Positions 42,906-52,482 of a stretch of 64,000 bases of DNA are shown in pieces. The first letter of the stretch is position 1. The number at the start of each line of letters is the position of its first letter. A program made the translations under genes and the position numbers. The notes under the pieces were generated by a model, which saw only the letters and a list, made by a program, of their open reading frames with translations, made no database searches and had not been told where the DNA came from. The DNA is taken from contig NZ_CP048815.1 of NCBI RefSeq assembly GCF_010977555.1, positions 682,001-746,000 of the forward strand, written 5' to 3'. Source of the DNA: Caulobacter rhizosphaerae. Its GTDB lineage: Bacteria > Pseudomonadota > Alphaproteobacteria > Caulobacterales > Caulobacteraceae.

Positions 42906-44138
42906 ATGAAGCCCATCCTTCCGATCCTCGCCTTCGCGGCGCTGCTGGCCGTCGGCGGCGGCGCGAGCGCCCAGACTGCGGGGCCGCAAGGTCCGCTCAA
43001 GGTCGAGCGCACCGTGATGCTGTACCGCCACGGCATCCGCGCTCCGCTGCCGGGCGAGGCGGCGGTCGACGCCTACGCCCACCCGCCCTGGCCGGTCTGG
43101 AGCACCCCGCCCAGCCTGCTGACGCCGCACGGCCGCCAGGCGGCGCGGCTGATGGGCGTCTATGATCGCCAGCGGCTGGCCAGTCAGGGCCTGGCCGCGC
43201 CGGAGGGCTGTCCCGCGCCCGGCGCGATCGTCATCTGGACCAACACCGCCCAGCGCACCATCGCCAGCGGCGAGGCCTTCGCCGAGGGCTTCGCGCCCGG
43301 CTGCCACCTGGCCGTGGGCCACCAGCCGCTCGACACCGAGGACCCGCTGTTCCACTCCGTCGAGGCCAAGGCGGTGGAGTTCAGCGGGGCCAAGGCCGCC
43401 GCCGCGATCACCGCCGAGAACGGCGGTCCCGCCGCCCTGGTCGCCCCCTACGCGGCCAAGATCCGCGAAATGGAGCGCGTGCTGGGCTGCGACCGGACCC
43501 AGCCGCCGTGCGACATCGCCTCGGCCCCGACGCGCCTGGCGCCCAGCCCTGACGACGGCCTGGCGCTGGACGGACCGATTTCCATCCTGTCCGGCACGGC
43601 CCAGGTGTTCATGCTGCAATACGCCGAAGGCCTGCCGCTGGATCAGGTGGGCTGGGGCCGCGCCACGCCGCGAGCGCTGGAGGACGTCTCGCGCCTCCAC
43701 GCCCTGCTGTTCGATATCTACACCCGGCCGCGCTACATGGCCCGGCGGATCGGCGGGCCGATGGCCAGGAGGATCTCCGGCATCCTGGCGGCCAAGGACG
43801 CGCCCGCCGTCAACGTCTTCGTCGGCCACGACAACAACATCGCCGCGCTGGCCAGCCTGATCGGTGCGCACTTCAAGATGGACGGCTACGGCCAGGACGA
43901 CCCGCCGATCGGCGGCGCCCTGGAGCTGCAGGTGTTCGTCGACGGCCAGGGCCGCCGGTTCGTCGGCGCCTTCTACGAGGCCCAGACCCCCGACCAGCTC
44001 CGGAGCTTGGCGCCCCTGTCGCTCGCCAGCCCGCCGGTCCGACGCGAGCTCGACCTGGCCTGCCACGCGCCAGGCCAGCGGCTCTGCCGGCTGGAGGACT
44101 TCCTGGTCGCGCTGGATCGCCGCCTGAGCGCCGACTAG
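42906..44138 (+). CDS. Histidine-type acid phosphatase (phytase/glucose-1-phosphatase-like)
   Basis: 410-aa secreted phosphatase. Signal peptide residues 1-22 (ending SAQTAG). The nucleophile motif is [10 protein letters not shown] with H42 and R45, and the proton donor is H308-D309 in GHDNN; four or more cysteines (for example C near CPAPG and CHLAVG) could form disulfides. It would release phosphate from phytate or sugar phosphates in the periplasm. A palindrome CAGGCGCGCCTG precedes the ATG. It overlaps the convergent aroB by 4 bp. Confidence 0.93.
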   Translation: MKPILPILAFAALLAVGGGASAQTAGPQGPLKVERTVMLYRHGIRAPLPGEAAVDAYAHPPWPVWSTPPSLLTPHGRQAARLMGVYDRQRLASQGLAAPEGCPAPGAIVIWTNTAQRTIASGEAFAEGFAPGCHLAVGHQPLDTEDPLFHSVEAKAVEFSGAKAAAAITAENGGPAALVAPYAAKIREMERVLGCDRTQPPCDIASAPTRLAPSPDDGLALDGPISILSGTAQVFMLQYAEGLPLDQVGWGRATPRALEDVSRLHALLFDIYTRPRYMARRIGGPMARRISGILAAKDAPAVNVFVGHDNNIAALASLIGAHFKMDGYGQDDPPIGGALELQVFVDGQGRRFVGAFYEAQTPDQLRSLAPLSLASPPVRRELDLACHAPGQRLCRLEDFLVALDRRLSAD

Positions 44139-45244
44139 ACCGCGCCTTCCTCCAGCAGGAACGCCCGTAGCGCCGCCCGGTCGACGTCCTTGGCCACGAA
44201 GGCGTCGCCGATGCCGCGCACCAGGATGAAGGTCAGCAGCCCGCCCTCGGCCTTCTTGTCCTGGGCGCTGTGGGCGATCAGGGCGTCGGCGCTGAACGGC
44301 TCGGGGCGGATGTCGGACAGGCGGGTTGGCAGGCCGGCGGCCTTGATCGCGGCCTCGGCGCGGACGGCGTCCTGGGCCGAGCACAGGCCCTGGCGGACCG
44401 AGAAGCGGAAGGCCTGGGCCATGCCCAGGCCGACGGCCTCGCCGTGCTTGAGCCCGTCGCCGAAGCCCATCTCACCCTCGACCGCGTGGCCGAAGGTGTG
44501 GCCCAGGTTCAGCAGGGCGCGGCGGCCGGCTTCCTTCTCGTCCTCGGCGACGATCTGCGCCTTCATCTCCACCGAGCGGCCGACGGCGCGGACCAGGGCG
44601 GCGGTGTCGCGCTCCAGCACGGCCTTCACGTGGGCTTCCAGCCATTCGAAGAAGGCGAAGTCGCCCAGCAGGCCGTACTTGATGATCTCGGCATAGCCGC
44701 AGGCCAGCTCGCGGGCGGGCAGGGTGGCCAGGATGTCCAGGTCAGCCAGCACCAGCCGCGGCTGGTGGAAGGCGCCGATCAGGTTCTTGCCGCGCGGGGT
44801 GTCGATGGCGGTCTTTCCGCCCACGGACGAATCCACCTGGGCCAGCAGGGTCGTCGGGATCTGGATGAAGTCGATGCCGCGCTTGTAGATCGCCGCCGCG
44901 AAGCCGGTCAGGTCGCCGACCACCCCGCCGCCGAACGCCACGACCATGTCGCCGCGCTCCAGGTTCAGGGCCAGCAGCCGGTCGCTCAACTCGGCCAGGC
45001 CCTCGAAGCTCTTGGTCTCCTCGCCGGGCGGAACCAGGATCACGTCGGTGGCGACGCCGGCGTGCTCCAGGGCGTTGGCCAGGCGCTCGCCGTGATGCTC
45101 GCCGACATTGGTGTCGGTGACCACCGCCACCCGCTTGCGCTTGAGCAGCGGGGCGATGTGCTCGCCCGCCCGGTCGATCAGGCCCGTGCCGACGACCACG
45201 TCATAGGCGCGCGCGCCCAGGCCCACGGGAATGGTGGTGATCAC
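44135..45244 (-). CDS. aroB: 3-dehydroquinate synthase
   Basis: 369-aa enzyme of the shikimate pathway, converting DAHP to 3-dehydroquinate with NAD and a divalent metal. Seen: [19 protein letters not shown] with [23 protein letters not shown], and metal ligands in HTFGHAVE and [14 protein letters not shown]. It overlaps the upstream aroK stop by 4 bp (ATGA), so aroK-aroB is one unit. Confidence 0.97.
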   Translation of the reverse strand: MITTIPVGLGARAYDVVVGTGLIDRAGEHIAPLLKRKRVAVVTDTNVGEHHGERLANALEHAGVATDVILVPPGEETKSFEGLAELSDRLLALNLERGDMVVAFGGGVVGDLTGFAAAIYKRGIDFIQIPTTLLAQVDSSVGGKTAIDTPRGKNLIGAFHQPRLVLADLDILATLPARELACGYAEIIKYGLLGDFAFFEWLEAHVKAVLERDTAALVRAVGRSVEMKAQIVAEDEKEAGRRALLNLGHTFGHAVEGEMGFGDGLKHGEAVGLGMAQAFRFSVRQGLCSAQDAVRAEAAIKAAGLPTRLSDIRPEPFSADALIAHSAQDKKAEGGLLTFILVRGIGDAFVAKDVDRAALRAFLLEEGAV

Positions 45245-45843
45245 TTGGACTCGCTTTCGGATGGGGAGGGGGCATCGGACGGGGCCAGGTAGCCCCTCAG
45301 GCCCTGGATCACGGCCTCGACCGCCACGGCGTGGGCGGTGTCGCCGGTCTCGACGGTCAGGTGGGCCTCGCCATAGGCGGGGTAGCGCAGGCTGGCGTGC
45401 TCGCGCAGCACGTCCATCGGGTCGCGGCCCTTCAGCAGCGGCCGGCCGTCCTTGCGGCTGACGCGGCGGGCCAAGAGCTCCAGGTCGGCCTTCAGCCAGA
45501 CCGCGACGGCCTTGGACTTGATCAGGGCGCGGGTCTCGGCGTTGACGAAGGCCCCGCCGCCGGTGGCCAAGACGTGCGGCGGCTCGTCCAGCAGCCGGGC
45601 GATCACCCGCCGCTCGCCGTCGCGGAAGGCCGGCTCGCCCATCTCGGCGAAGATCTCGGGGATTGAGCGGCCGGCGGCGGCCTCGACCTCGTTGTCGGCG
45701 TCGCGGAACGGCAGGTCCAGGGCCGCGGCCAGGCGGCGGCCGACGCTGGACTTGCCCACGCCCATCAGCCCGACCAAGACGATGGTCTTGCGGCGCAGGG
45801 CGGCCCTTGGGTCGGGGCTGGAAGGGGCGGTTTGGTCGGTCAT
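45241..45843 (-). CDS. aroK: Shikimate kinase
   Basis: 200-aa P-loop kinase phosphorylating shikimate. Walker A is [20 protein letters not shown] carries the shikimate-binding D and R partners, with ATGGGAFV and RPLLKGRDP as the lid and binding loop. The start MTDQTAPS is chosen over a much longer frame that reads into the divergent region. First gene of aroK-aroB. Confidence 0.96.
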   Translation of the reverse strand: MTDQTAPSSPDPRAALRRKTIVLVGLMGVGKSSVGRRLAAALDLPFRDADNEVEAAAGRSIPEIFAEMGEPAFRDGERRVIARLLDEPPHVLATGGGAFVNAETRALIKSKAVAVWLKADLELLARRVSRKDGRPLLKGRDPMDVLREHASLRYPAYGEAHLTVETGDTAHAVAVEAVIQGLRGYLAPSDAPSPSESESK

Positions 45844-45964
45844 GCCTGCGCGCGGTTTACACGAGGGCGAGGCCTCCCGCCAAGGTTTGGACCAAAGCCG
45901 CGTCCAGGGTGTTCCGGAGGGCGAAAAGTTTTCTTCAACCTCTGTCCTGCGGCATAGTTGAACC

Positions 45965-47419
45965 ATGGCCCCTTCCAAGCGACTCACGACCTGTTCGGCC
46001 CTCGTCCTGGCGGCGGCGATGCTTGCGGCGGCTCCCGCCTGGGGGCAGGGACCGGTGCAGGTCCAGTCCCTGGCCGCGCCGGACCTGTTCTCGTCGCCGG
46101 CCGCCGAGACCGGCCTGTCGGGCGACCTGTGGAAGGACGCCTCGCCGGGCGTCGCCAAGGAAGCCCTGCCCAAGCTGGCCGCCAAGCCGCTGTCGCCGGC
46201 CGCGGCCGGCCTGGCGCGGCGGGTGCTGGCCACCGGCGCCAACGCCCCGGCCGGGATTGGCGACGACCCCGAGCTGGGCGCGACCCGGGCCATGGCTCTG
46301 ATCGCCCTGGGCGAGGCCAAGGGCGCAGACGCCGTGCTCGACCGCGTCCCCGGCGTGGCCGGCAGCGCCCAATTGTCGATGGCGGCGGCCGAGGCGGCCC
46401 TGATCACCGGCGCCGACGACAAGGCCTGCAAGATCGGCGAGGCGCTGAGCGTCGAGCGCGGCGCCCCCTACTGGCTGCGGCTGCGGGCCTTCTGCCAGGC
46501 GATCGGCGACCAGCACGACGCGGCCCAACTGACCTTCACCCTGGCCGCCCCGCAGACCAAGGACGCCGACTACGCCCGGCTGATGAACGCCCTGCTGTCG
46601 GGCGCGCCGGCGGGGGCGGCCAGCCTGAAGAATGGGATCAACTACGCCCTGTCGCGCAAGCTGGGCCTGGACGTCTCGGCGCCCGCCGCCGTCGCCGCCG
46701 CCTCGCCGGCGTTGAAAGCGGCGATCAAGCCGGCCGACGCGGTCCCGCCCACCGACCTGACCGCCGCCCAGGCTTCGGCCGTCGCGGCCCTGCGCGGCGC
46801 CAAGGGCCTGGCCGCCTTCACCGACGCCGCCAAGGCCGCCCAACCGGCCATCGCCGCCCTGGCCGGGGCCGACGCGCCGCTGGAAGATCCGGTCCTCTTC
46901 GCCCGCGCCGCCCTGGCCGCCGGCGACCCGGCCACCGCCCAGGCGATCCGGGGCAAGCTGACCGGCGACGCCCTGCCCGCCGGCGCCGCCACCACCGACC
47001 TGGCCCTGCTGGACGCGACCCTGGCCGCCGCCGGGGGCAAGGCGGACAGCCAGGTTCTCGATGGCCTGATCGAGCGCGGCGCCCAGGGCGGGGCCAAGTC
47101 GCCCGCCCAGCCTGCCGCCCTGATCCTGGCGGCGCTTGGCGGCGTCATGGGCCCGGAGGCCCGCGCCTCGTTGGCGACCTTCGACCCCGGCAAGTCGGCC
47201 GCTCCGGCTGGGCGGCTGATCGTGCTGGACGACGCGGCCACCGCCGGTCGCCAGGGCGAGACGGCCCTGCTGGTCCTGTCGATCGCCGCCGACGCCGGTC
47301 CGTCGGGACCCGGGCCGGTCGACCGCGCCCGGCTGGTCCGCGCCCTGCTGAAGGCGGGCCTGGAAGCCGACGCCCGCGCCTTCGCCGTGGAGGGACTGTT
47401 GGCGCTGCAGGTCAAATGA
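45965..47419 (+). CDS. Ala-rich secreted protein of unknown function
   Basis: 484-aa protein with a signal peptide (residues 1-27, ending AWGQGP), then a long Ala/Gly/Leu-rich helical region with recurring patterns such as AAEAALITGADDKACKIGEAL and LLDATLAAAGGKADSQVLDGL. It may be built from helical repeats like TPR; no known domain is recognised. Its stop overlaps the xerD start by 4 bp (ATGA), so the two are co-translated, which is unusual for a recombinase gene. A longer open frame in another register is only a shadow. Confidence 0.75.
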   Translation: MAPSKRLTTCSALVLAAAMLAAAPAWGQGPVQVQSLAAPDLFSSPAAETGLSGDLWKDASPGVAKEALPKLAAKPLSPAAAGLARRVLATGANAPAGIGDDPELGATRAMALIALGEAKGADAVLDRVPGVAGSAQLSMAAAEAALITGADDKACKIGEALSVERGAPYWLRLRAFCQAIGDQHDAAQLTFTLAAPQTKDADYARLMNALLSGAPAGAASLKNGINYALSRKLGLDVSAPAAVAAASPALKAAIKPADAVPPTDLTAAQASAVAALRGAKGLAAFTDAAKAAQPAIAALAGADAPLEDPVLFARAALAAGDPATAQAIRGKLTGDALPAGAATTDLALLDATLAAAGGKADSQVLDGLIERGAQGGAKSPAQPAALILAALGGVMGPEARASLATFDPGKSAAPAGRLIVLDDAATAGRQGETALLVLSIAADAGPSGPGPVDRARLVRALLKAGLEADARAFAVEGLLALQVK

Positions 47420-48345
47420 GCGCCGCCGCCTCTTCGGGAAAGAGCGGGGGCTGGATCGACGCCTTCCTCGAGATGATGGCCGTCGAACGCGCCGCCGCCC
47501 GCAACACCCTGACCGCCTATGAGAAGGACCTGATCGACGCCCGGCTGTTCCTGGCCTCGCGCGGCGACCTGGACGGCGCCTCGGCCGAGGCGGTCGAGGC
47601 CTATTTCGCCGACCTGGGCGCGCGCGGCCTGTCGCCGGCCACCGCCGCCCGCCGCCGCTCGGCCCTGCGCCAGTTCTACCGCTTCGTGCTGGGCGAGGGC
47701 TGGCGCGACGACGACCCTTCGCGCCGGGTGGAGGCCCCCAAGGCCGGGCGGCCGCTGCCCAAGGTGCTGTCGCGGGACGCCATCCTGCGGCTGATCGCGG
47801 CGGCCACGGCCAAGGACGGGGCCCAGGGCCTGCGCCTGACCTGCATGATCGAGCTGCTCTACGCCTCGGGCCTGCGGATCTCCGAACTGCTGAACCTGCC
47901 CCTGGCCGCCCTGGCCCGCGACCCGGCCTTCCTGATGGTCAAGGGCAAGGGCGGCAAGGAGCGGCTGGCCCCGCTGAACGACGCGGCCCGCGCGGCGGTG
48001 AAGGCCTATCTGGAGGCAAGGCCGCAATTCCTGCCAAAAGGCGTCAAGGACAGCCCGTGGCTGTTCCCGTCGCGCGGCAAGGGCGGGAAGCTGACCGGCC
48101 GGCGGGTGTCGCAGCTGCTGGAGGACGCCGCCATCGCCGCCGGCATCGACCGCGAGACGGTCAGCCCGCACGTCCTGCGCCACGCCTTCGCCACCCACCT
48201 GCTGGAGGGCGGCGCGGACCTGCGCGTCATCCAGACCCTGCTGGGCCACGCCGACATCGCCACCACCCAGATCTACACCCATGTGGCGGGGGATCATCTG
48301 GCGCAGGTGGTCAGAACCAAGCATCCACTGGCGAAGAAGGGGTAG
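47416..48345 (+). CDS. xerD: Tyrosine recombinase XerD
   Basis: 309-aa recombinase resolving chromosome dimers at dif with XerC. The catalytic residues are R154 (SGLRISELL), H252 and R255 (HVLRHAFATHLLEGG), H278 (LLGHADIATT) and nucleophile Y287 (QIYTHV). N-terminal SAM-like domain and GLSPATAARRRSALRQFYRF fit XerD. The ATG at 47416 overlaps the preceding gene. A much longer frame running upstream is a byproduct of GC-rich coding DNA. Confidence 0.95.
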   Translation: MSAAASSGKSGGWIDAFLEMMAVERAAARNTLTAYEKDLIDARLFLASRGDLDGASAEAVEAYFADLGARGLSPATAARRRSALRQFYRFVLGEGWRDDDPSRRVEAPKAGRPLPKVLSRDAILRLIAAATAKDGAQGLRLTCMIELLYASGLRISELLNLPLAALARDPAFLMVKGKGGKERLAPLNDAARAAVKAYLEARPQFLPKGVKDSPWLFPSRGKGGKLTGRRVSQLLEDAAIAAGIDRETVSPHVLRHAFATHLLEGGADLRVIQTLLGHADIATTQIYTHVAGDHLAQVVRTKHPLAKKG

Positions 48346-48489
48346 GTCGAGGGCAGAACGGGGATGCACACGGCGACCTCGGCTCCAGGACCCGCGAGCC
48401 GGTGGTGCGGGCGTGTGTCCCCGCCTTCAGGCGCGGCATGACAAGACGGGGCGCGCCCTGCTAAGGCCCCTACTTTTCTGGAGAACGGC

Positions 48490-48711
48490 ATGTCCGACGA
48501 AACCCGCGACAGCAACGATACGATCCTGGCCGACGGCGACAACGTCACCTTGATCAAGGACCTCAAGGTCAAGGGCTCGGGCGGCGTGACGCTGAAGCGC
48601 GGGACCCTGGTCAAGAACATCCGCCTGACCGGCGACACCGACGAGATCGAGGCCAATGTCGAGAAGGTGCGCGGCCTAGTGCTGCGCACCGAGTTCGTGA
48701 AGAAGGCCTAG
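48490..48711 (+). CDS. PhnA/YjdM C-terminal domain protein
   Basis: 73-aa protein consisting of the PhnA domain only: DGDNVTLIKDLKVKGSGG then TLKRGTLVKNIRLTGDTDEIE. The usual YjdM protein has an N-terminal zinc ribbon of about 35 residues that is missing here; the upstream DNA in frame does not encode one. The family has been linked to phosphonate use, but the role is unclear. GGAG stands before the ATG. Confidence 0.85.
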   Translation: MSDETRDSNDTILADGDNVTLIKDLKVKGSGGVTLKRGTLVKNIRLTGDTDEIEANVEKVRGLVLRTEFVKKA

Positions 48712-48736
48712 GCGGATCGACATCGGCTTCGACGTT

Positions 48737-48837
48737 CGAAAACCTCGTCCTTCGACAAGCTCAGGATGAGGTTTTCTATGGCTGAGCCTGCAAATGGTCC
48801 TCATCCGGAGCTTGTCGAAGGACGAGGACCACGCACG
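48737..48837. repeat. Inverted-repeat element, family B copy 2
   Basis: AAAACCTC module (48739-48775) followed by the TGGTCCTC module (48795-48831), that is, the reverse complement of the element at 39669-39771; flanking CGTGCG is shared too. A base change (ATCCGGAG for ATCCTGAG) is the main difference within the arms. Confidence 0.85.
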
Positions 48838-48862
48838 ACCATAGACGTCGAGCCACCAAAGC

Positions 48863-49339
48863 TCAGGCCCCGTCGAACGCCGCCTTCAGCGCCGGCATGT
48901 CCAGCTTGACCATCTGCATCATGGCCCCGAACATCCGGGCGACGGCGGCCTTGTCGGGGTGGGGCAGCAGGTCCAGCAGTTCCTGGGGCACGATCTGCCA
49001 GGAAAGGCCGTACTTGTCCTTCAGCCAGCCGCACTGGCTTTCCCGGCCGCCGTCGGCGACCAGGACGTCCCAGTAGCGGTCGACCTCGGCCTGGTCGGCG
49101 CAGTGGACGACGAACGACACCGCCTCGGTGAAGGTGAAGTGGGGGCCGCCATTCAGGGCGGTGTAGGCTTGGCCGTTCAGCTCGAAACCCACGGTCATCA
49201 CGTCGCCGGGCGCGCCGGGACCGCCAGAGCCGTAGCGGGTGATCTGGGTGATCCGCGAGTCGGGAAACAGCGAGACGTAATAGTTGGCGGCCTGCTCGGC
49301 CTGGGTGTCGAACCACAGGAAGGGAGTGATCTTGGGCAT
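48863..49339 (-). CDS. VOC-family protein (PhnB-like)
   Basis: 158-aa protein with the PhnB/3-demethylubiquinone methyltransferase-like glyoxalase fold: MPKITPFLWFDTQAEQAANYY at the start, GFELNGQAYTALNGGPHFTFTEA, and KDKYGLSWQIVP. Function unknown; such VOC proteins range over isomerases, resistance proteins and dioxygenase-like enzymes. Ends near the family B repeat. Confidence 0.88.
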   Translation of the reverse strand: MPKITPFLWFDTQAEQAANYYVSLFPDSRITQITRYGSGGPGAPGDVMTVGFELNGQAYTALNGGPHFTFTEAVSFVVHCADQAEVDRYWDVLVADGGRESQCGWLKDKYGLSWQIVPQELLDLLPHPDKAAVARMFGAMMQMVKLDMPALKAAFDGA

Positions 49340-49440
49340 GGCTTTCCTCCACGGGACCGCCGGTCGGCGGGTTCAAGCCGAGGACGATCAGGACACGCGT
49401 CTCCCGACATCGACCCGGACTTTTCAACGAAACGCCCTTC

Positions 49441-49767
49441 TCACGCGGCGGCCAGCAGGTCCGCGCCCTTGTGGTCGGCGTCGCAGCCGGGGACCAGGAT
49501 GACCTCGCCCCGCGAATGGTCGGTGCGCAGGCCCAGGATCGCCTGGTAGGCGGGCGAGGCGTACCAGGCCCGGGCCGTCGCCAGGTCCGCGAAGGCGATG
49601 ACCACGATGTCGCCGGGCCACTGGCCTTCCAGCACCTCGACCGTGGCGCCATGGACGACGAAGCGGCCGCCGAACGGTTCCAGGGTGGCGTCGATGCGCC
49701 GCAGGTATTCGATGATGGCGGGCCCGAAATCGACCTGGCGCAGGTGGGCGATGGCGTAGGCGGTCAT
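49441..49767 (-). CDS. DUF1330 domain protein
   Basis: 108-aa protein with the DUF1330 ferredoxin-like fold: EYLRRIDATLEPFGGRFVVHG, EVLEGQWPGDIVVIAF and ARAWYASPAYQAILGLR are family marks (given in parts). Function unknown. It begins MTAYAIAH and is separated from the VOC gene by 101 bp. Confidence 0.85.
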   Translation of the reverse strand: MTAYAIAHLRQVDFGPAIIEYLRRIDATLEPFGGRFVVHGATVEVLEGQWPGDIVVIAFADLATARAWYASPAYQAILGLRTDHSRGEVILVPGCDADHKGADLLAAA

Positions 49768-49850
49768 GGCGGCTCCTCGTTGACGACAAGGAAGCTTCGT
49801 TCGTTCCGGACCTTGAAGCGATAACCTGTGAGGTTATGCGGATGTTGATC

Positions 49851-50528
49851 TCAGTTGAAGGCGGCGGCGTCCAGGCTTGAGACCTGGCGCGCGGTCAGGG
49901 TCCGGATGATCCGGATCAACAGGACGCCGGCGCCGATGATCAGGCCGGCCGACACGATGGCCACCATGCCCGCCGCGAGGTGGCCTTTTACGGTGCGCTC
50001 CTGACGCAGGACGTCGGACGCCCAGCCGGTGACGTTGCTGGCCAGGTAGAAGCCCCACCAGAGGCGCAGGATGAACGGGGTGTCGAGCGCTCTCCAGCGC
50101 GAGGGCTCGGTGCTGACGCGCCAGGTCTGGTCCAGGGCGTGGAACGGCTTCCACAACGAGACCAGCGGCACGAAAAACCAGCCGACCGCCCAGCCGGGCG
50201 AAGTGTCCATGCCGCCGGCCAAGCTGTGGGCGTTGCGGTTGGTGCGGTGGACCCACATCCGGAACAGCACGCCGTAGGCCGCCAGCGAGGCGATCTGCAA
50301 CATGGCCGCCAGACCATAGGCAAGGGCGTAGGGAGCGAAGGCCGGCAGATCGAAGCCTTCGCGCAGCGGCGTCTCGCCGTCGGCCGCCAGAAGGTAGGAC
50401 AGGTTCATCCCGACCATGCCCGCGAAGATGGCCACCGCGATCAAATGGGCCACGATGCCCACGACCGCTCCCTTGGCGCGCCGAAGCGGACTCTTGGCCG
50501 TGTAGAGACGCTTCTTGCCCATCGTCAT
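49851..50528 (-). CDS. DUF4328 membrane protein
   Basis: 225-aa protein with about six hydrophobic segments. The pattern MDTSPGWAVGWFFVPLVSLWKPFHALDQTW is typical of DUF4328, here noted as GWAVGWFFVPLVSLWKPF. Function unknown. Starts are clustered (50540 GTG, 50528 ATG, 50522 ATG); GGGGGA lies before the latter two. Confidence 0.8.
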   Translation of the reverse strand: MTMGKKRLYTAKSPLRRAKGAVVGIVAHLIAVAIFAGMVGMNLSYLLAADGETPLREGFDLPAFAPYALAYGLAAMLQIASLAAYGVLFRMWVHRTNRNAHSLAGGMDTSPGWAVGWFFVPLVSLWKPFHALDQTWRVSTEPSRWRALDTPFILRLWWGFYLASNVTGWASDVLRQERTVKGHLAAGMVAIVSAGLIIGAGVLLIRIIRTLTARQVSSLDAAAFN

Positions 50529-50569
50529 TCCCCCGAACACGAGCGGAGCTAGACCGTTTTGAACCGTCC

Positions 50570-50587
50570 GACAACGCCGCCGTTGTC
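50570..50587. promoter_or_regulatory. Inverted repeat before the aminotransferase gene
   Basis: GACAACG-CCGC-CGTTGTC, perfect 7-bp arms, 30 bp before the start of the aminotransferase and in the divergent region with the DUF4328 gene. Possible operator; no regulator is nearby. Confidence 0.3.
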
Positions 50588-50617
50588 GCCCCCACCGCCA
50601 CGGACTAGTTAGGCGGC

Positions 50618-51757
50618 ATGTCCGCCTCTGAGATCGAACCCTTTCACGCCATCGCCATCAGCCGCCTGGCCCACCAGATGAAGGCTCAGGGCCGGTCGAT
50701 CATCCACATGGAGTTCGGCCAGCCCTCGACCGGCGCCCCGGCGGCGGCGATCGCCACGGCGCATCACGTGCTGGACACCGACGGCATGGGCTATTGGGAA
50801 AGCCCGCTGCTGAAGGCGGCGATCGCCCGGCGCTACGCCGACCTGGACGGGGTCGAGGTCGATCCCGAGCGGGTCATCCTGACCTGTGGCGCCTCGCCGG
50901 CCCTGGTGCTGGCGCTGGCCTCGAACTTCCAGCCGGGCGACCGCGTCGCCCTGGCCCGGCCGGGCTATGTGGCCTACCGCAACACCTTGAAGGCTCTGAA
51001 CCTGGTCCCGGTCGAGATCGGCTGCGGGGCCGAAAGCCGCTTCCAGCTGACCGCCGCCCACCTGGCCGCGCTGGACCCCGCCCCGGCCGGCGTGATCATC
51101 GCCAGCCCGGCCAACCCGACCGGCACGATCATCCCGGCGGCCGAACTGGAAGCGATCGCCGGCGTCTGTCACGAGCGGGGGATCCGCGTCGTCTCCGACG
51201 AGATCTATCACGGCCTCAGCTACGGCGAGCCGGCCCGCTCGATGCTGGCCTTCGAACCCGAGGCCCTGATCGTCAACAGCTTCTCCAAGTACTTCAGCAT
51301 GGCCGCCTGGCGGCTGGGCTGGGTGGTCGTGCCGACAGAGCAGGTCCAGCGGGCCCGGGCCTTCATGGGCAATCTGTTCCTGACCCCGCCGTCGCTGAGC
51401 CAGCACGCCGGCCTGGTCGCCATGGACTGCCTGGACGAGCTGGAGGGCCATGTCGCCGTCTACCGCGCCAACCGCGCCCTGCTGCTGGACGCCCTGCCGG
51501 CCCTGGGCCTGGCCTCGATCGCTCCGCCCGATGGAGCCTTCTACATCTACGCCGACATCGGCCACCTGGCCGACGACAGCCTGGCCTTCTGCGAGGCCCT
51601 GCTGCGCGACACCGGCGTGGCCACCGCGCCTGGCGTCGATTTCGACCCGGTCGACGGCCGCCGGTTCATCCGCTTCAGCTTCGCGGTCTCGACGCTCGAG
51701 GTCGAGGAAGCCCTGCGGCGGATCATCCCGTGGTTTGCGGCGCGGGCGGCGGCTTAG
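50618..51757 (+). CDS. PLP-dependent class I aminotransferase
   Basis: 379-aa fold-type I aminotransferase. The PLP lysine lies in VNSFSKYFSMAAWRLGW, the cofactor phosphate/ring contacts in ASPANPTG and VVSDEIYHGL, and the substrate arginine in RRFIRFSF. It resembles the aspartate/alanine or methionine aminotransferase group; substrate cannot be fixed. A GST gene follows 10 bp later with AGGAGG in between, so they are likely co-transcribed. Confidence 0.93.
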   Translation: MSASEIEPFHAIAISRLAHQMKAQGRSIIHMEFGQPSTGAPAAAIATAHHVLDTDGMGYWESPLLKAAIARRYADLDGVEVDPERVILTCGASPALVLALASNFQPGDRVALARPGYVAYRNTLKALNLVPVEIGCGAESRFQLTAAHLAALDPAPAGVIIASPANPTGTIIPAAELEAIAGVCHERGIRVVSDEIYHGLSYGEPARSMLAFEPEALIVNSFSKYFSMAAWRLGWVVVPTEQVQRARAFMGNLFLTPPSLSQHAGLVAMDCLDELEGHVAVYRANRALLLDALPALGLASIAPPDGAFYIYADIGHLADDSLAFCEALLRDTGVATAPGVDFDPVDGRRFIRFSFAVSTLEVEEALRRIIPWFAARAAA

Positions 51758-51767
51758 GAGGACGGCG

Positions 51768-52373
51768 ATGCGACTGATCGGAATGCTGGATTCGCCCTAT
51801 GTGCGGCGCGTTGCCGTGACCCTGCGGCTGCTGGACCTGCCGTTCGCGCACGAGCCGGTGTCGGTGTTTCGCCACTATGACGCCTTCGCGGCGATCAATC
51901 CGGTGGTCAAGGCGCCGACCCTGGTCACCGACGACGGGGTGGTGCTGATGGACTCGACCCTGATCATCGAGCACCTGGAACGGCTGGCCGGGCGGCGCCT
52001 GAGTCCCGACCGTCCGGCCGATCACGCTCGCGCCCAGCGGATCCTGGGCCTGGCCTTGGCGGCCTGCGAAAAGACGGTGTCGCTGGTCTACGAGTTCAAC
52101 CTGCGCCCCGAAGAGAAGCATCACGCCCCCTGGATCGACCGGGTGCGCGGGCAGGTCAGCGCGGCCTGGAGCCTGCTCGAGGCCGAACTGGCCTCGCCGC
52201 CGACCTGGCTGGAGGGCTCCCAGGCCTGGCTGACCTGCGCGGTGGTCTGGACCTTCGCGATCAGGACCTTGCCGGAGTCGGTCGATGCGGCGGCGTGCCC
52301 TCGCCTAGTCGCCCTGACCGCGCGGGCCGAGGCGACGCCGGCGTTTCTGGTGACGCCGTTCGACGAAGTCTAG
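51768..52373 (+). CDS. Glutathione S-transferase family protein
   Basis: 201-aa GST. The thioredoxin-like N-terminus MRLIGMLDSPYVRRVAV with S9 as the possible catalytic residue, the cis-proline region VKAPTLV and the DSTLIIEHLE turn are present, followed by an all-helical C-terminal domain. AGGAGG is ideally placed before the ATG. Follows the aminotransferase gene. Confidence 0.92.
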   Translation: MRLIGMLDSPYVRRVAVTLRLLDLPFAHEPVSVFRHYDAFAAINPVVKAPTLVTDDGVVLMDSTLIIEHLERLAGRRLSPDRPADHARAQRILGLALAACEKTVSLVYEFNLRPEEKHHAPWIDRVRGQVSAAWSLLEAELASPPTWLEGSQAWLTCAVVWTFAIRTLPESVDAAACPRLVALTARAEATPAFLVTPFDEV

Positions 52374-52482
52374 CGCGATCGGGGCTGACCGAGGGGCCGG
52401 CGCGCTTCGCCAAATTCGCCGTCATTCCCGCCAAGGCCATGTTCAGCCGGACCGACAGTTCCAGGCTCGGCCGACCTGTCGC

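Noticed and set aside
45958..48345. A 795-codon plus-strand frame running into xerD
   Set aside because: The first 486 codons are out of register with the secreted Ala-rich gene and have no domains; the XerD protein starts at 47416.
5448..48837. The dispersed palindromes as a CRISPR array
   Set aside because: They are single elements tens of kilobases apart, not clustered with spacers, and no cas genes are present.
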